Part shown: positions 9,008 to 18,532 of the stretch, one piece after another
How positions within the stretch are numbered: the first letter of the stretch is position 1
Layout of the letters: each line of letters opens with the position of its first letter
Source: Asticcacaulis sp. SL142
Lineage (GTDB): Bacteria > Pseudomonadota > Alphaproteobacteria > Caulobacterales > Caulobacteraceae
Length of the DNA: 64,000 nt
NCBI RefSeq assembly: GCF_026625745.1
Contig: NZ_CP113061.1
Span: 806,001 to 870,000, forward strand
Reading direction: 5' to 3'
Made by a program: the position numbers and the translations under genes
Notes under the pieces: model-generated
The model's database searches: none
What the model was told of the DNA's origin: nothing
What the model saw: only the letters and a program-made list of their open reading frames with translations

Positions 9008-10257
9008 CGTGACAATACCCCCACCAACTCAACATGCCCCGACCACAAGAACTGATCTATCGGCGTGACCTTATCAAGGCTAAAACCCGCTTCCGTCAGA
9101 ATACGCACATCGCGGATAAAGGTCTGCGGATTACAACTGACGGCCACAACACGCTTGACCGCTGATAGGGCAATCTCACGCGCCTGATCCTCAGCCCCGG
9201 CGCGCGGCGGATCAAAAACAATGGCGTCAAAACCATTCATTTCCGCGGCCAGCATAGGACGCCGGTAAAGATCGCGCACCTCCGCCGTAATGGTCTTAAG
9301 GCCAGAGACCCGGCCCATAGCTGATTTTAGCGCCCCAACGGCCCCCGCCGCTCCATCGGCGGCATAGACCACCGCCTGCTCTGCCAGCGGAAACGTAAAG
9401 GTGCCGGATCCACAAAACAGATCAGCCACCTTCTTGGCGCCGGCCACAGCTTGCGTGACCAGACGCACCATGTCGGCTTCTGATTTTGGGCTGGCCTGAA
9501 GGAATGGACCAAACGGCAGATCGACTATGGCCCGCCCAAAGCGCACCTGCGGCGCTCTGGCCATATATTGAATTTCATCAGACAGGGTGACGCGCGCAAA
9601 ATCAGCCGCCGATGCGGTCATAGCGATTTGCATCCGCCCGTCCGCACTTAAGCCCCCGCTTTTACTACGCTCTACGCCGCGAATGTCGATATCGAGCCCC
9701 GTCTCTGAAACCGTTACATTCAAAATAGGTGCTGACTTGGGATGTTCGAACAGCGCCTTAGCCAGTTCGGTCAGGCTCGGTAAGGCCGCGACGATGCGTG
9801 GATCAGCCACCGGGCATTCTTCGATGCGGACCTGATCCCAGGATTTACGCATCTTAAAGCCCAGTTCGACGCGGAACGCGCCTTTCGGGCCATTGATGCG
9901 CTTGGCATGAAGGCCAACCCGCCGCCGGGAATGCGGAGGCGTTGTCAATATCGGGTCGATCTGGGTCTCAAGTCCGGCCTTGCTGAGCAGAGATATCACC
10001 AGATCACGCTTCCAGGCACTGTAGGCGTTGATCTCCCAATGCTGGAGCGCACATCCGCCGCAGCGGCTGAAATGGCGACAGACCGGATCGGTGCGGTCGG
10101 GACTGGCGGTTATGATGTCTAAAAGATCGGCCCGGTCTTTGTGCACATCCGCCTGCACCACCTCCCCCGGCAAGGTCAGCGGCACGAAGATGCCCTCGGC
10201 GGAGATACCGTCACCCTGAAAGCCCAGGGAAGTTATCGACAAGCTCTGATGCGCCAT
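9004..10257 (-). CDS. TrmA/RumA-family RNA (uracil-5-)-methyltransferase
   Basis: This class I SAM enzyme makes 5-methyluridine in rRNA or tRNA. It has 417 residues: an N-terminal TRAM-like beta barrel (SLGFQGDGISAEG), the [4Fe-4S] site CRHFSRCGGCALQHW plus a later Cys in RIEECPV, the SAM motif DLFCGSGTFTFPLA, and the catalytic Cys in VAVSCNPQTF with VFDPPRAGA before it. The iron-sulfur site favours a RumA-like 23S rRNA role over TrmA. The frame runs on to 10407, but MAHQSLSITSLG at 10257 matches the family start. trmFO, the folate-dependent tRNA m5U54 enzyme, is encoded in the same window, which also points away from tRNA U54 for this one. Confidence 0.9.
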   Translation of the reverse strand: MAHQSLSITSLGFQGDGISAEGIFVPLTLPGEVVQADVHKDRADLLDIITASPDRTDPVCRHFSRCGGCALQHWEINAYSAWKRDLVISLLSKAGLETQIDPILTTPPHSRRRVGLHAKRINGPKGAFRVELGFKMRKSWDQVRIEECPVADPRIVAALPSLTELAKALFEHPKSAPILNVTVSETGLDIDIRGVERSKSGGLSADGRMQIAMTASAADFARVTLSDEIQYMARAPQVRFGRAIVDLPFGPFLQASPKSEADMVRLVTQAVAGAKKVADLFCGSGTFTFPLAEQAVVYAADGAAGAVGALKSAMGRVSGLKTITAEVRDLYRRPMLAAEMNGFDAIVFDPPRAGAEDQAREIALSAVKRVVAVSCNPQTFIRDVRILTEAGFSLDKVTPIDQFLWSGHVELVGVLSR

Positions 10258-10581
10258 AGGTTTTTGAAACTCAAACAAACTGGAAGGAGGCTTGTCATAG
10301 GGCTTTCGAGGCTTTTTGAGAAGCCCGCATAATTTTCGCCCGTTTCCGCCTAAATATAACGGCTCTTTGATGAAAAAAAATGCCGCGCTCACGGCACAAG
10401 AAAACAAAAGTTAAAATAACATACTGTTTTTAAAAACATATAACTCTAGGGCACTATTTGCGATGAATGAAGATGAACGCCAATCTCAAACCCCGTTCAT
10501 ATTGGCAGGTTTATAAAGGTCCTCAACAACGGTGATGAAAGGTTCTTCACCACCGGCTTTAAAAGGTTAAAGGAGCAAACC
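10258..10581. other. Divergent intergenic region, 324 bases
   Basis: This gap lies between the divergent starts of the RNA methyltransferase gene and the glycine-zipper gene and must carry both promoters. I see no convincing coding frame. It has an A/T-rich stretch around 10370-10450 and a stem-loop just before the glycine-zipper gene (annotated separately). No tRNA or known riboswitch fold was recognised. Confidence 0.6.
10531..10551 (+). promoter_or_regulatory. Stem-loop in leader of glycine-zipper gene
   Basis: GGTGA-T-GAA pairs with TTC-T-TCACC across a 3-base loop (AGG), with one T-T mismatch. It ends about 30 bases before the start codon and is followed by GGAG at the ribosome binding site. 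It could influence mRNA stability or be a dyad operator; there is no proof of either. Confidence 0.3.
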
Positions 10582-11031
10582 ATGTTGAAGATGACCAAGA
10601 CCCGTAAGATCACCCTGTCCGCTCTGGCGGCCGCCACCATGATCACCACTATCGCAGCCCCTATGACCGCCTCGGCCCGCGATCGTTACAACAACTATAG
10701 CTGCTCGACGGACCGTTCCAACGGTAAGGCCAATGGCGCCATTATCGGCGCCGTCGCCGGGGCCGCTCTGGGCAATGGTGTATCCGCGCGTAACGCCAAG
10801 ACCGAAGGCACTATTCTGGGCGCCGTTCTGGGTGCTGCCGTAGGGTCTCAGGTTGGTAAGAACAGCGCCGACTGTGAACCGCGCTACAATAGCGGTTATC
10901 AGAACAACGGCTATGGTCGCCCGCGTTATGAGTATCGCCAAACCAGCTACGGTCACGACCGTAATGACCGTTACGATGATCGCCGTGATCGTCACGACGA
11001 CCGCTATGACCGCCGCAGCGACCGCTGGTAA
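10582..11031 (+). CDS. Glycine-zipper envelope protein
   Basis: This 149-residue exported protein has a signal peptide (TLSALAAATMITTIAAPMTASA) and then a glycine-zipper membrane hairpin: GAIIGAVAGAALGNGV and GTILGAVLGAAVGSQVGK, about residues 52-95. The C-terminal 50 residues are low-complexity Arg/Asp/Tyr repeats of the form RYDDRRDRHDD. Such 2TM glycine-zipper proteins sit in the outer membrane or periplasm and are often stress-linked; the exact role is unknown. The ATG is preceded by AAAGGAG. It stands alone, with a strong terminator downstream. The antisense frame over the repeats is a composition artefact. Confidence 0.85.
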   Translation: MLKMTKTRKITLSALAAATMITTIAAPMTASARDRYNNYSCSTDRSNGKANGAIIGAVAGAALGNGVSARNAKTEGTILGAVLGAAVGSQVGKNSADCEPRYNSGYQNNGYGRPRYEYRQTSYGHDRNDRYDDRRDRHDDRYDRRSDRW

Positions 11032-11100
11032 CAGATAAGGCTCAGAGATCGGCTTCCCGCTCCTCCCCTTATCCCCCACCGGTTTCCGGGCCTTAAGACA

Positions 11101-11144
11101 CCCTCTGCGCCCCCCTTACACTTTGGGGCGCAGAGGGTTTTTTT
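11101..11144 (+). terminator. Strong intrinsic terminator after glycine-zipper gene
   Basis: A perfect 13-bp stem (CCCTCTGCGCCCC at 11101-11113 with its complement at 11125-11137), an 11-base loop, then seven T. It ends transcription of the plus-strand gene. The T run overlaps the stop codon of the convergent glycosyltransferase. Confidence 0.92.
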
Positions 11145-12306
11145 ATACGCCCTTTTTACGGTTCCACGCGAAGGCTTTGGCCCCCCAATAATTCCATACG
11201 CCACTCAAAAGTGCGGCTGAGACACCTGCGGCGAACCAGTGGATCCCCAGATAGTCTTTGAGCAGAATAGCGACGCCTAGGCTTAACAAAGCTCCGATGC
11301 TGCACGCAAAATAGAACCCGATTAAGCCGGTGACCATGGGCCATCCACTTAACCGCTTATCCCGGAACGTAATGATATTGTTGATGTAAAAATTCCAGGT
11401 CATCGACAGCCAAATCGCCAGACCATAGTTGATAATGTCATCGAACCTGACCTGATAACGATAAAGAGACATTCCGCCGTCTACGCGCGTTATTTCATGG
11501 CTTAAGGCGAGCACCAGAGCATAAACGAATACGCCCGAAACACCGACCACGCCGAACAGAACAAATCGGGCTGATAGAAAACCATTGGTCGCTTTTTCAA
11601 CCAAAAGGGCGGCAAGATCCAGCACCACCCGTATATCAAGCTTGGATTCGCCGCCCTGCCGTTGACGCAGGGCGGCCTTAACCTCACCGAACTTAGGACG
11701 GATCGACGCCGATGCCACCAGATCAACCAGGATTTTAAATCCGACTCCCGTCAGCTTGGGGCGCGCATTGAGGTACCACTCACGCGTCATGATGAAGCAC
11801 CCGCTTAACGGATCGGTCAAAGGTGCCTTAAGCACCAAACCGGATACTGCGGTTGCGGCTCTGGACCCCAGATCACGGAACCAGCTTAGCCCGGTATCGG
11901 CATCGCCCAGATAGCGCGATACGCACATCAGGTCTTTTTTCTCAGCCATGATTTTGTCAGCCATTTCGCGAATGGCCTTCGGGTCATGCTGCCCGTCACC
12001 GTCCATCACCCCCAGATAGCGCCCGCGGGCATGGTCCCAGCCCATGATCGCCGCTGATGACAGGCCACGCTCATTGTAGCGTACATGCAGGTGAACACGC
12101 GGGTTTATCTTGGCCAGATCGAGAACTTCCGACTGGGTCTGATCCTTAGAGTCATCGTCAAGCACGATAATCTCATAATCGATGCCCGTCAGAGCCTCAC
12201 AAATCTCCGTCACCACGTTACGGATCGCCGCACCCTCATTAAGGGTACAGATGATCATGCTGAGATCAGGCGCGCCGGGCCCTGCCTTGGTATCAACGTC
12301 CGACAA
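11143..12306 (-). CDS. Polyprenyl-phosphate glycosyltransferase with GtrA domain
   Basis: The N-terminal half (residues about 1-235) is a dolichol-phosphate-mannose-synthase-like GT2: SMIICTLNEGAAIRNVV, IIVLDDDSKDQTQ and MDGDGQHDPKAI, the metal motif. The C-terminal half has four hydrophobic helices of GtrA type, including ARFVLFGVVGVSGVFVYALV and WNFYINNIITFRD. The fusion would load a sugar on polyprenyl phosphate and help move it across the inner membrane. It is divergent from two tandem GT-C-like membrane proteins that could use such a lipid-linked sugar. The sugar and final acceptor are unknown. 387 residues, normal for the fused form. Confidence 0.88.
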   Translation of the reverse strand: MSDVDTKAGPGAPDLSMIICTLNEGAAIRNVVTEICEALTGIDYEIIVLDDDSKDQTQSEVLDLAKINPRVHLHVRYNERGLSSAAIMGWDHARGRYLGVMDGDGQHDPKAIREMADKIMAEKKDLMCVSRYLGDADTGLSWFRDLGSRAATAVSGLVLKAPLTDPLSGCFIMTREWYLNARPKLTGVGFKILVDLVASASIRPKFGEVKAALRQRQGGESKLDIRVVLDLAALLVEKATNGFLSARFVLFGVVGVSGVFVYALVLALSHEITRVDGGMSLYRYQVRFDDIINYGLAIWLSMTWNFYINNIITFRDKRLSGWPMVTGLIGFYFACSIGALLSLGVAILLKDYLGIHWFAAGVSAALLSGVWNYWGAKAFAWNRKKGV

Positions 12307-12394
12307 AAAAAACTCCTGATTTAGCTAATTCTTCGTAAAAATGCCTATGGCCTGCTATAGCTGCAAGATAATGTCCAGCCAATAGGGTGTGTGA

Positions 12395-13627
12395 GTGTCT
12401 TTTGATTCTGGAAAAACACTTTTAACGCTAAAAGTGAAACACTACGCGATAATCTTCCTGTTTTGCCTGCCTATCCTCTCCGGGCTTATTGGCAAAATAG
12501 GGAAATCCAAAGCCTGGTTCGGTGACTATCAGGCCATTGCCTGCGCCGGTCAAAAGGTCATCGAATCACAACCCATCTATGATTTTCAGTTGGCCTGCGA
12601 AGGCATGCGTCCGGCGGTTTTCGTCTATTTGCCGTTCATCGCGGACACGGCGGCCTTTCTGGCGCGTATTTTTGGACAAACCGGCCTGCAAACCATTTAT
12701 GCGGTCATATATATATTCAGCCTCTTAGCGCTGACATGGCTGATCTATCTGCGTAAGGCAACCCCAGCCATTCTGATCCAGAAAATCCCGTTCGCAGCCT
12801 TCCTGACCGGCAGTGCGGTCGTCTGGGGCAATATTGCCGTTCTGTGTCATGCGGCGGTCGGTTTCAGCGCTTTGCTGGTCGCCAGCAGTTTTTGGTGGGG
12901 GCCGTGGATATTTGTGGCTATTGTCGCCGCCTGCGGTAGCGTAAAGCCTGTCTTTCTGACCTATCTGGCGGTGGTGCTGTTCATGCAGGGCCCTATTCTC
13001 AAACGGCTGATCCTGTTCGGCAGCGGTACGGTTTTAGGTTTACTGCCGACCGTTTTGTTTGCTCTCGACGGTTCGGCCTTATCTCAGCAATGGCGCGATA
13101 CGCTGTCTTACTTCGTTTACCAACTTACCCCCGGCGAAAGTTACTATGGCTGGTTGTCCCTGTTTGGATTGTCAGCGAATGGTGCCTTGGCCGGTATTGG
13201 CTTCCTGATGTTCGCAGGCCTTATGACTTTAGCCGGACTTGCCATTGCCGAAGGCCTGAAACTGTCCGCCACTGAGCGCGTATGGCTTGGCCTAAGCCTG
13301 GGGGCATTAATGATCCCTCGACTGATGTCACAGGATGTATTCTTAATCGGCATAGGTCTGGTGATAATTGCGGTTAATAGCCGATCCCTAAACACTGTAA
13401 ATAAGCTAGTAGACTGGATTAAGGACCGAGGGTTAACGCTGCTAACATTCATCTGCGTGTTCATTCTAATCGGCAATGCCGTCGAACTCGGCGACTATGC
13501 AACTAAAATCGGGACATTATTACTGTGCATGTATGTTCTACTGATCGGCTATCTGGCTTTTACTTGCCATCGCTCTGTGATTTCAAACCTGTTTATAAAA
13601 AATTTTCACAAACAACTTAAGGCATAA
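12395..13627 (+). CDS. GT87/GT-C-like integral membrane glycosyltransferase, copy 1
   Basis: A protein of 410 residues with about ten hydrophobic helices. The first periplasmic loop has the pattern of GT-C enzymes: WFGDYQAIACAG, then IYDFQLACEGMRP and FVYLPF, where an Asp after the first helix is the usual catalytic position. It starts with GTG preceded by AATAGGG. The next gene, 3 bases after its stop, is a diverged paralogue, so they form an operon. With the divergent GT2-GtrA gene this makes a compact glycosylation locus. The family (GT87/DUF2029) is assigned from pattern only. Confidence 0.7.
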   Translation: MSFDSGKTLLTLKVKHYAIIFLFCLPILSGLIGKIGKSKAWFGDYQAIACAGQKVIESQPIYDFQLACEGMRPAVFVYLPFIADTAAFLARIFGQTGLQTIYAVIYIFSLLALTWLIYLRKATPAILIQKIPFAAFLTGSAVVWGNIAVLCHAAVGFSALLVASSFWWGPWIFVAIVAACGSVKPVFLTYLAVVLFMQGPILKRLILFGSGTVLGLLPTVLFALDGSALSQQWRDTLSYFVYQLTPGESYYGWLSLFGLSANGALAGIGFLMFAGLMTLAGLAIAEGLKLSATERVWLGLSLGALMIPRLMSQDVFLIGIGLVIIAVNSRSLNTVNKLVDWIKDRGLTLLTFICVFILIGNAVELGDYATKIGTLLLCMYVLLIGYLAFTCHRSVISNLFIKNFHKQLKA

Positions 13628-13630
13628 AGC

Positions 13631-14872
13631 GTGTCTCTGTCTAAACTACCCGACGCCTTGACCTGGCTTAAAACACACACAGTAAAACCATCATCGCGTT
13701 TTTGGTTTTTCTTTATCGTCGGCTTTCCGGTCATAAGTCATATTGTCGGTCGTATTCTCAAACAAAAATGGTGGCTCAATGATTTTGACGCCCTTATCTG
13801 TGGTGCGGATTATCTCAGGCGAGGGATTTCCCCTTATGCCGCCAGTCTGGCCTGTCCGGGCTTGAAGGCCCCGCCTTACGTTTATGCCCCGCAAGTGGGT
13901 GAGGCTATAATTCCAATTATACAGACCTTTGGGCTGCTCGGCACCAAAGCGCTTTATATCGCGGTTTTAGTGCCCGCGCTGGCCCTTATGATCTGGTATG
14001 CCCTAAAACGCCCGTTTGCTAATCTGCCTCTGCATCTGAGAGTGGTGGCCTATACTGTAGTCTCAGGCTCAGCCCTGACCTGCGGCAACATCGTCGTTAT
14101 TTTTCATGCCGCCGCATTGTGGGCCGCATTGAATTTGCATAAATCACGCTGGCCATTTTTGCTTGTTGTTCTGGTTGGGACCCTGATTAAGCCAATATTT
14201 TTGACCTACTTGATCCTGTTTATCTATCAAAACAAACCCGTACGCGAGCGGTTAGCCTTTGCGTTTACTGGTGCTGTAATTGGTATCGCATCTTACATTT
14301 TGATCACTAAAACTGCCGGCCCATTTTATTCTGAGTGGCAAAATGCGATCTACAACATAACACTGATCGAGCAACCCGGTTATAGCTTCTTTAGTTGGGC
14401 GGGGTGGATCGGGTTAGCCGCAACTAGCCCGGTGACGTTAATTTCATTCGCTTTTTATTTCGCAATACTATCCTTATGTGGATTGCTGATTTGCGAAATC
14501 AAAAACCTCTCATTTGAAATGCGCGTCCTGATCGGATTGGGGATGGCTCAACTGCTAAATCCCCGCATGATGTCATATGACATGATCTATCTGCCAACGA
14601 TTATCACAGGTATAATCATGGTCACTCAGGATTTGCCGGGGCGTAGTTTCTGGCGCTTGTCCTGGATAATTACAATAATTGGCGGTGCCAGCTTCATATT
14701 AGCGAACGCGCCAATCCAAGGCATTAAGCCCGCCGATGTGGTCAGCCCGCTATTCGTCTGTATAATCGGATACGCGACTTATATTGTCGTCAAACCAAGA
14801 TTCAAAGAATTAAAAGCAGCACTTTCAAATCCAGTAAAAATCTTGTCAGATGCGGCGAAGGGAAACATTTAA
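13631..14872 (+). CDS. GT87/GT-C-like integral membrane glycosyltransferase, copy 2
   Basis: Tandem paralogue of the preceding gene, 413 residues and about ten helices. The equivalent loop reads WWLNDFDALICGADYL, then PYAASLACPGLK and YVYAPQ, keeping the Asp and the Y-P pattern. Later helices share layout with copy 1 (VSGSALTCGNIVVIFHAAALWAALN against the GNIAVLCHAAVGFSALL segment). GTG start. It is slightly richer in A and T towards the 3' end. The two copies may act on different sugars or successive positions; this is inference. Confidence 0.7.
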   Translation: MSLSKLPDALTWLKTHTVKPSSRFWFFFIVGFPVISHIVGRILKQKWWLNDFDALICGADYLRRGISPYAASLACPGLKAPPYVYAPQVGEAIIPIIQTFGLLGTKALYIAVLVPALALMIWYALKRPFANLPLHLRVVAYTVVSGSALTCGNIVVIFHAAALWAALNLHKSRWPFLLVVLVGTLIKPIFLTYLILFIYQNKPVRERLAFAFTGAVIGIASYILITKTAGPFYSEWQNAIYNITLIEQPGYSFFSWAGWIGLAATSPVTLISFAFYFAILSLCGLLICEIKNLSFEMRVLIGLGMAQLLNPRMMSYDMIYLPTIITGIIMVTQDLPGRSFWRLSWIITIIGGASFILANAPIQGIKPADVVSPLFVCIIGYATYIVVKPRFKELKAALSNPVKILSDAAKGNI

Positions 14873-14928
14873 GCAATGAAGGGTTGATGCTTTGACATCT
14901 GGCTTTAAAGCTATCTTTCATGCAAACG

Positions 14929-14966
14929 GCTGTGCCGTCCTGCCTATTTTAGGTTGACGGCACAGC
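14929..14966. terminator. Inverted repeat between convergent genes, probable terminator
   Basis: GCTGTGCCGTC (14929-14939) and its exact complement (14956-14966) enclose a smaller CCTA/TAGG stem. It sits between the convergent ends of the GT-C gene and valS. The T tracts are short on both sides, so intrinsic termination is likely but not certain. Confidence 0.5.
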
Positions 14967-14977
14967 ATCTTTAGCGT

Positions 14978-17686
14978 CTACAGCGCCGCTTTCAGACGCT
15001 CCAGTGCCGCGGCCAGCTTGGCTTTACCGCCTTCGGCTTCGGCTAGACGTTCGCGGTTTTCCTCGATTACTTCGTCCGGGGCTTTTTTGACGAACTCCGG
15101 ATTATCGAGCTTGCGGCGCGTGCCGTCGATCGACTTGTCAAAGGCGGCGATGTCTTTCAGCAGACGCGCCTCTTCGGCCTTGAGGTCGATAAACTCGGCA
15201 ATGGCCAGATGAGCGGTCGCCTCGGCGCTGACGAACGGCACAGACCCTGCCTGAGCGGTGTCAGCCACGGTAACATCGGACAAACGACCTAAGAACAGGA
15301 TCAGATCACGGTGGGTCTCAAGCCGCGCCCTGGTTACGTTGGATGCGCCGGTCAGGCTAAGCGGTGCGCGTGCCGATCCGGGCACATTCATTTCCGACCG
15401 TATGGAACGCACTTCGGAAATCAGGTCGATCAGCCAGTTGATTTCGTCATCAGCCGACGCATCAATCTGCGACGAGTCATACTTCGGCCACTGCTGAACG
15501 ATCAGGTGGTTCGAACGCACACCGTTTGCGGTCTTGTCCCATAGTTCTTCGGTGATGAACGGCATGACCGGATGCAACAGGATCAGACACTGATCCAGCA
15601 CCCACGCCGTTGTAGCGCGGATTTCAGCCTTGGCCGCCTCATCATCGCCGTTCAGGATCGGCTTTGCGAGTTCCAGATACCAGTCGCAGACCACGTTCCA
15701 GACGAATTTATAGAGCGCTGATGCCGCATCATCGAACGCACAGGCTTCCAACGCGGTCGTCACCGCCTGCACCGTCTTTTGAACCTCACCGCGTATCCAG
15801 CGGCTAAGGGTCAATTTGGCGGTCGCCGGGTCAAAGCCTTCGACATGGGCGCATTCGTTCATCTGAGCGAAGCGGGCGGCGTTCCACAGCTTGGTACCAA
15901 AGTTACGGTAACCTTCGATGCGGGGTTTGCTGAGCTTGATGTCGCGGCCCTGCCCTGACATAGCGGTCATGGTAAAGCGCAGCGCATCGGCACCGAATTC
16001 ATCAATCAGCACCAGCGGGTCCATGACATTGCCCTTGGACTTGGACATTTTCTGGCCCTTGTCGTCGCGGACCAGCGCATTGATAAACACCCGCTCAAAC
16101 GGGGCCTTACCCGTAAAATGCAAGCCCATCATCATCATCCGGGCAACCCAGAAAAAGATGATATCAAAGCCGGTGATCAAGGTATGGGTCGGGTAGAAGC
16201 GCTCTAAGTCTTTGCTCTGCTCCGGCCACCCCATCGTTGAAAATGGCCACAGTGCCGACGAGAACCAAGTGTCGAGAACATCTTCGTCTTGTTGAAGATG
16301 AACTTCGTGACCGTAATTGGCCTTAGCGGCAGCAAAAGCCTGACTTTCATTTTCTTCAACGAAAATTTTGCCATCCGGTCCAAACCAAGCCGGAATACGA
16401 TGGCCCCACCAAAGCTGGCGCGACACACACCACGGCTCGATATTCCGCAGCCACTCAAAATAGGTCTTTTCCCAGTTCTTAGGCTCAAAAACCGTGCGGC
16501 CATCTTCGACAGCAGCGAGTGCGTCCTTGGCCAGTTCACCGGCATTAACATACCACTGATCTGTCAGATAAGGTTCAATCACTACGCCGGAGCGGTCGCC
16601 ATGCGGCACCATATGGCGCGTTTTTTCGATCTCTTTGAGCAGGCCGAGATTTTCCATTTCGGCAATGATAGCTTTGCGCGCGGCAAAACGATCCTGACCG
16701 CGATAGGCTTCCGGCACAGAATCATTCAGACGCGCCTGATCATCCAGAATATTGATCGACTCCAAACCATGCCTTTTGCCGACCTGAAAGTCGTTAAAAT
16801 CATGGGCGGGCGTGATCTTAACCGCACCAGAACCCTTGGCAGGATCGGCATAGTCATCTGGCACAATTTTAATGCGGCGGCCAACGATCGGCAGAACTAC
16901 TTCCTTGCCGACTAAGCCCTTATAGCGTTCATCATCCGGATGGACGGCCACCGCCGTATCGCCCAGCATGGTTTCCGGACGTGTGGTAGCCACGACGATA
17001 TAGTCGCGCGTCTCAAAGGTCTCATTGCCCTCTTCATCCGTGACGGGATGCTGATAGGTCAGCCCGTCTGCTAAGGGGTAGGCGAAGTGATAATAGGCCC
17101 CGTCGACTTCTTTTTGTTCGACCTCAAGGTCGGAAATCGCCGTCTGAAAATACGGGTCCCAGTTTACCAAACGCTTATCGCGGTAAATCAACCCCTCTTT
17201 ATGCAACTGCACAAAGACCTTGCGCACCGCGGCCGATAAGCCCTCATCCAGCGTAAAGCGTTCCCGCGACCAGTCGCACGATGCCCCCAGACGGCGCAAC
17301 TGACCGACAATCGTCCCGCCCGATTCGGCTTTCCAATCCCAGACCTTTTGTACAAAGGCCTCACGGCCCATATCCCGGCGCGATTGCTGACCGGCGGCGG
17401 CCAGTTGACGCTCAACCACCATCTGAGTGGCAATACCGGCGTGATCCGTCCCCGGCAGCCACAAAGCCGCCTTACCGCGCATCCGCTCAAAGCGTATCAG
17501 CACGTCCTGCAAGGTATTATTCAGCGCATGGCCGATGTGCAGCGATCCCGTCACATTGGGCGGCGGGATCACAATCGAAAAGCTCTCAGCCCCCTCCTTG
17601 TCCGTCGGCTTAAAAGCACCGGACGTTTCCCAGATCTCATAAAGGCGCGGTTCAACGGATTTCGGATCGAAAGTCTTTTCTAACAT
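14978..17686 (-). CDS. valS: Valyl-tRNA synthetase
   Basis: Charges tRNA-Val; class I synthetase of 902 residues. The HIGH motif is in [17 protein letters not shown] (about residue 50) and KMSKS in [15 protein letters not shown]. The large editing domain lies between them ([17 protein letters not shown]), and the C-terminal tRNA-binding coiled coil is rich in Lys and Glu. The frame is open to 17890, which would overlap pop[18 protein letters not shown] at 17686 is the family start. It lies downstream of popZ on the same strand behind a terminator. Confidence 0.97.
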   Translation of the reverse strand: MLEKTFDPKSVEPRLYEIWETSGAFKPTDKEGAESFSIVIPPPNVTGSLHIGHALNNTLQDVLIRFERMRGKAALWLPGTDHAGIATQMVVERQLAAAGQQSRRDMGREAFVQKVWDWKAESGGTIVGQLRRLGASCDWSRERFTLDEGLSAAVRKVFVQLHKEGLIYRDKRLVNWDPYFQTAISDLEVEQKEVDGAYYHFAYPLADGLTYQHPVTDEEGNETFETRDYIVVATTRPETMLGDTAVAVHPDDERYKGLVGKEVVLPIVGRRIKIVPDDYADPAKGSGAVKITPAHDFNDFQVGKRHGLESINILDDQARLNDSVPEAYRGQDRFAARKAIIAEMENLGLLKEIEKTRHMVPHGDRSGVVIEPYLTDQWYVNAGELAKDALAAVEDGRTVFEPKNWEKTYFEWLRNIEPWCVSRQLWWGHRIPAWFGPDGKIFVEENESQAFAAAKANYGHEVHLQQDEDVLDTWFSSALWPFSTMGWPEQSKDLERFYPTHTLITGFDIIFFWVARMMMMGLHFTGKAPFERVFINALVRDDKGQKMSKSKGNVMDPLVLIDEFGADALRFTMTAMSGQGRDIKLSKPRIEGYRNFGTKLWNAARFAQMNECAHVEGFDPATAKLTLSRWIRGEVQKTVQAVTTALEACAFDDAASALYKFVWNVVCDWYLELAKPILNGDDEAAKAEIRATTAWVLDQCLILLHPVMPFITEELWDKTANGVRSNHLIVQQWPKYDSSQIDASADDEINWLIDLISEVRSIRSEMNVPGSARAPLSLTGASNVTRARLETHRDLILFLGRLSDVTVADTAQAGSVPFVSAEATAHLAIAEFIDLKAEEARLLKDIAAFDKSIDGTRRKLDNPEFVKKAPDEVIEENRERLAEAEGGKAKLAAALERLKAAL

Positions 17687-17712
17687 GCTCAGGCTTTGAC
17701 AATAAAAACAGG

Positions 17713-17750
17713 AAGGGAAAACAAAAACGGCGCCCGCAATGGACGCCGTT
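17713..17750 (-). terminator. Intrinsic terminator downstream of popZ
   Basis: Read on the minus strand, AACGGCG (17750-17744) and CGCCGTT (17732-17726) form a 7-bp stem with an 11-base loop, followed by TTTGTTTT. It separates popZ from valS. Confidence 0.8.
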
Positions 17751-17810
17751 CTCTCTATAACCATTTGCGGCGAAGCGAAAGTCTTTAGCCGCCTTTGATA
17801 ATTTGTATTA

Positions 17811-18374
17811 TTAGCGCCGGGCCTGACGGGCGATACGCTCGACCTCGAGGCGGACTTGTTCTTCGACGATGGATGCCAGATTTTTATCAAGCCAGTCCTG
17901 AAGCATGGGGCGCATCAGTTCTTTGAGCACGTCCTCTAAGGTACGACCGTCTTTGGGCACCAGCAAGGCATTGGTCAAGGCACCAAAGGCATTTGCCGCC
18001 GTGCTCTCCGTGCGATCGCTAACCAGACGCGACGCGCCAAAATCAGGCTCCGGTGCCGAATAAACGGGCTTGGGTTCCGGCTTAGGCGCAGGTGCCACCG
18101 CCGCCACCGGCTCATAGGCATCCAGATCACCAATCGACGCGACCGGTGCGGCCACATAAGGCTCGGTCAATTCCAGAACATCATCCTCCGGCTCGTCCTC
18201 TTCGAACGCCGCCATGGGTTCCGGCTCCGGTTCAGACGCAGGTTCCGGTTCGGCAACCGCCACTTCGGCCGGTGCCTCAGCCGCCTCTTCAGGCGCATCA
18301 TCTTCGGAGATGATGCGGCGAATGGAGGCAAGGATTTCCTCCATAGTCGGCTCGTGTGCGGATTGGTCTGACAT
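17811..18374 (-). CDS. popZ: Polar organizing protein PopZ
   Basis: PopZ self-assembles into a matrix at the cell poles of Caulobacterales and tethers ParB-parS and signalling proteins. The conserved N-terminal client-binding helix is present ([21 protein letters not shown]), then a Pro/Glu-rich disordered spacer (about residues 30-105) and the C-terminal assembly helices ([20 protein letters not shown] and the [18 protein letters not shown] tail). 187 residues. The frame reaches 18437, but [13 protein letters not shown] at 18374 is the recognised start. A GAATC (CcrM-type GANTC) lies at 18390-18394, just upstream. Order tolC-popZ-valS is as in Caulobacter, to my knowledge. Confidence 0.95.
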   Translation of the reverse strand: MSDQSAHEPTMEEILASIRRIISEDDAPEEAAEAPAEVAVAEPEPASEPEPEPMAAFEEDEPEDDVLELTEPYVAAPVASIGDLDAYEPVAAVAPAPKPEPKPVYSAPEPDFGASRLVSDRTESTAANAFGALTNALLVPKDGRTLEDVLKELMRPMLQDWLDKNLASIVEEQVRLEVERIARQARR

Positions 18375-18532
18375 GGTAATATCGCCGTTGAATCGGAAAA
18401 CTGTGCTATAAAGACACGGCTTAAGGGATTTTGGCAACTCTTAAGCTTATAAGCCGCCCATTAATTCGCGAAACGGGCTAATTTTCCTGTTACTCATTGA
18501 AAAATCAGCCTGTTTTGCAATGGCGAAAATGA

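Noticed and set aside
10567-11079. 170-aa antisense frame over the glycine-zipper gene
   Set aside because: It is low-complexity Val/Ile/Thr arising from the reverse complement of the Arg/Asp/Tyr repeats, and the sense gene has a signal peptide and a terminator.
12395-14872. The two tandem membrane proteins as one gene broken by a frameshift
   Set aside because: Each has its own start, full helix set and similar length; they align with each other and so are paralogues.
18418-18450. Two TTAAG motifs upstream of popZ as a CtrA site
   Set aside because: They are about 16 bases apart, which does not fit the consensus.
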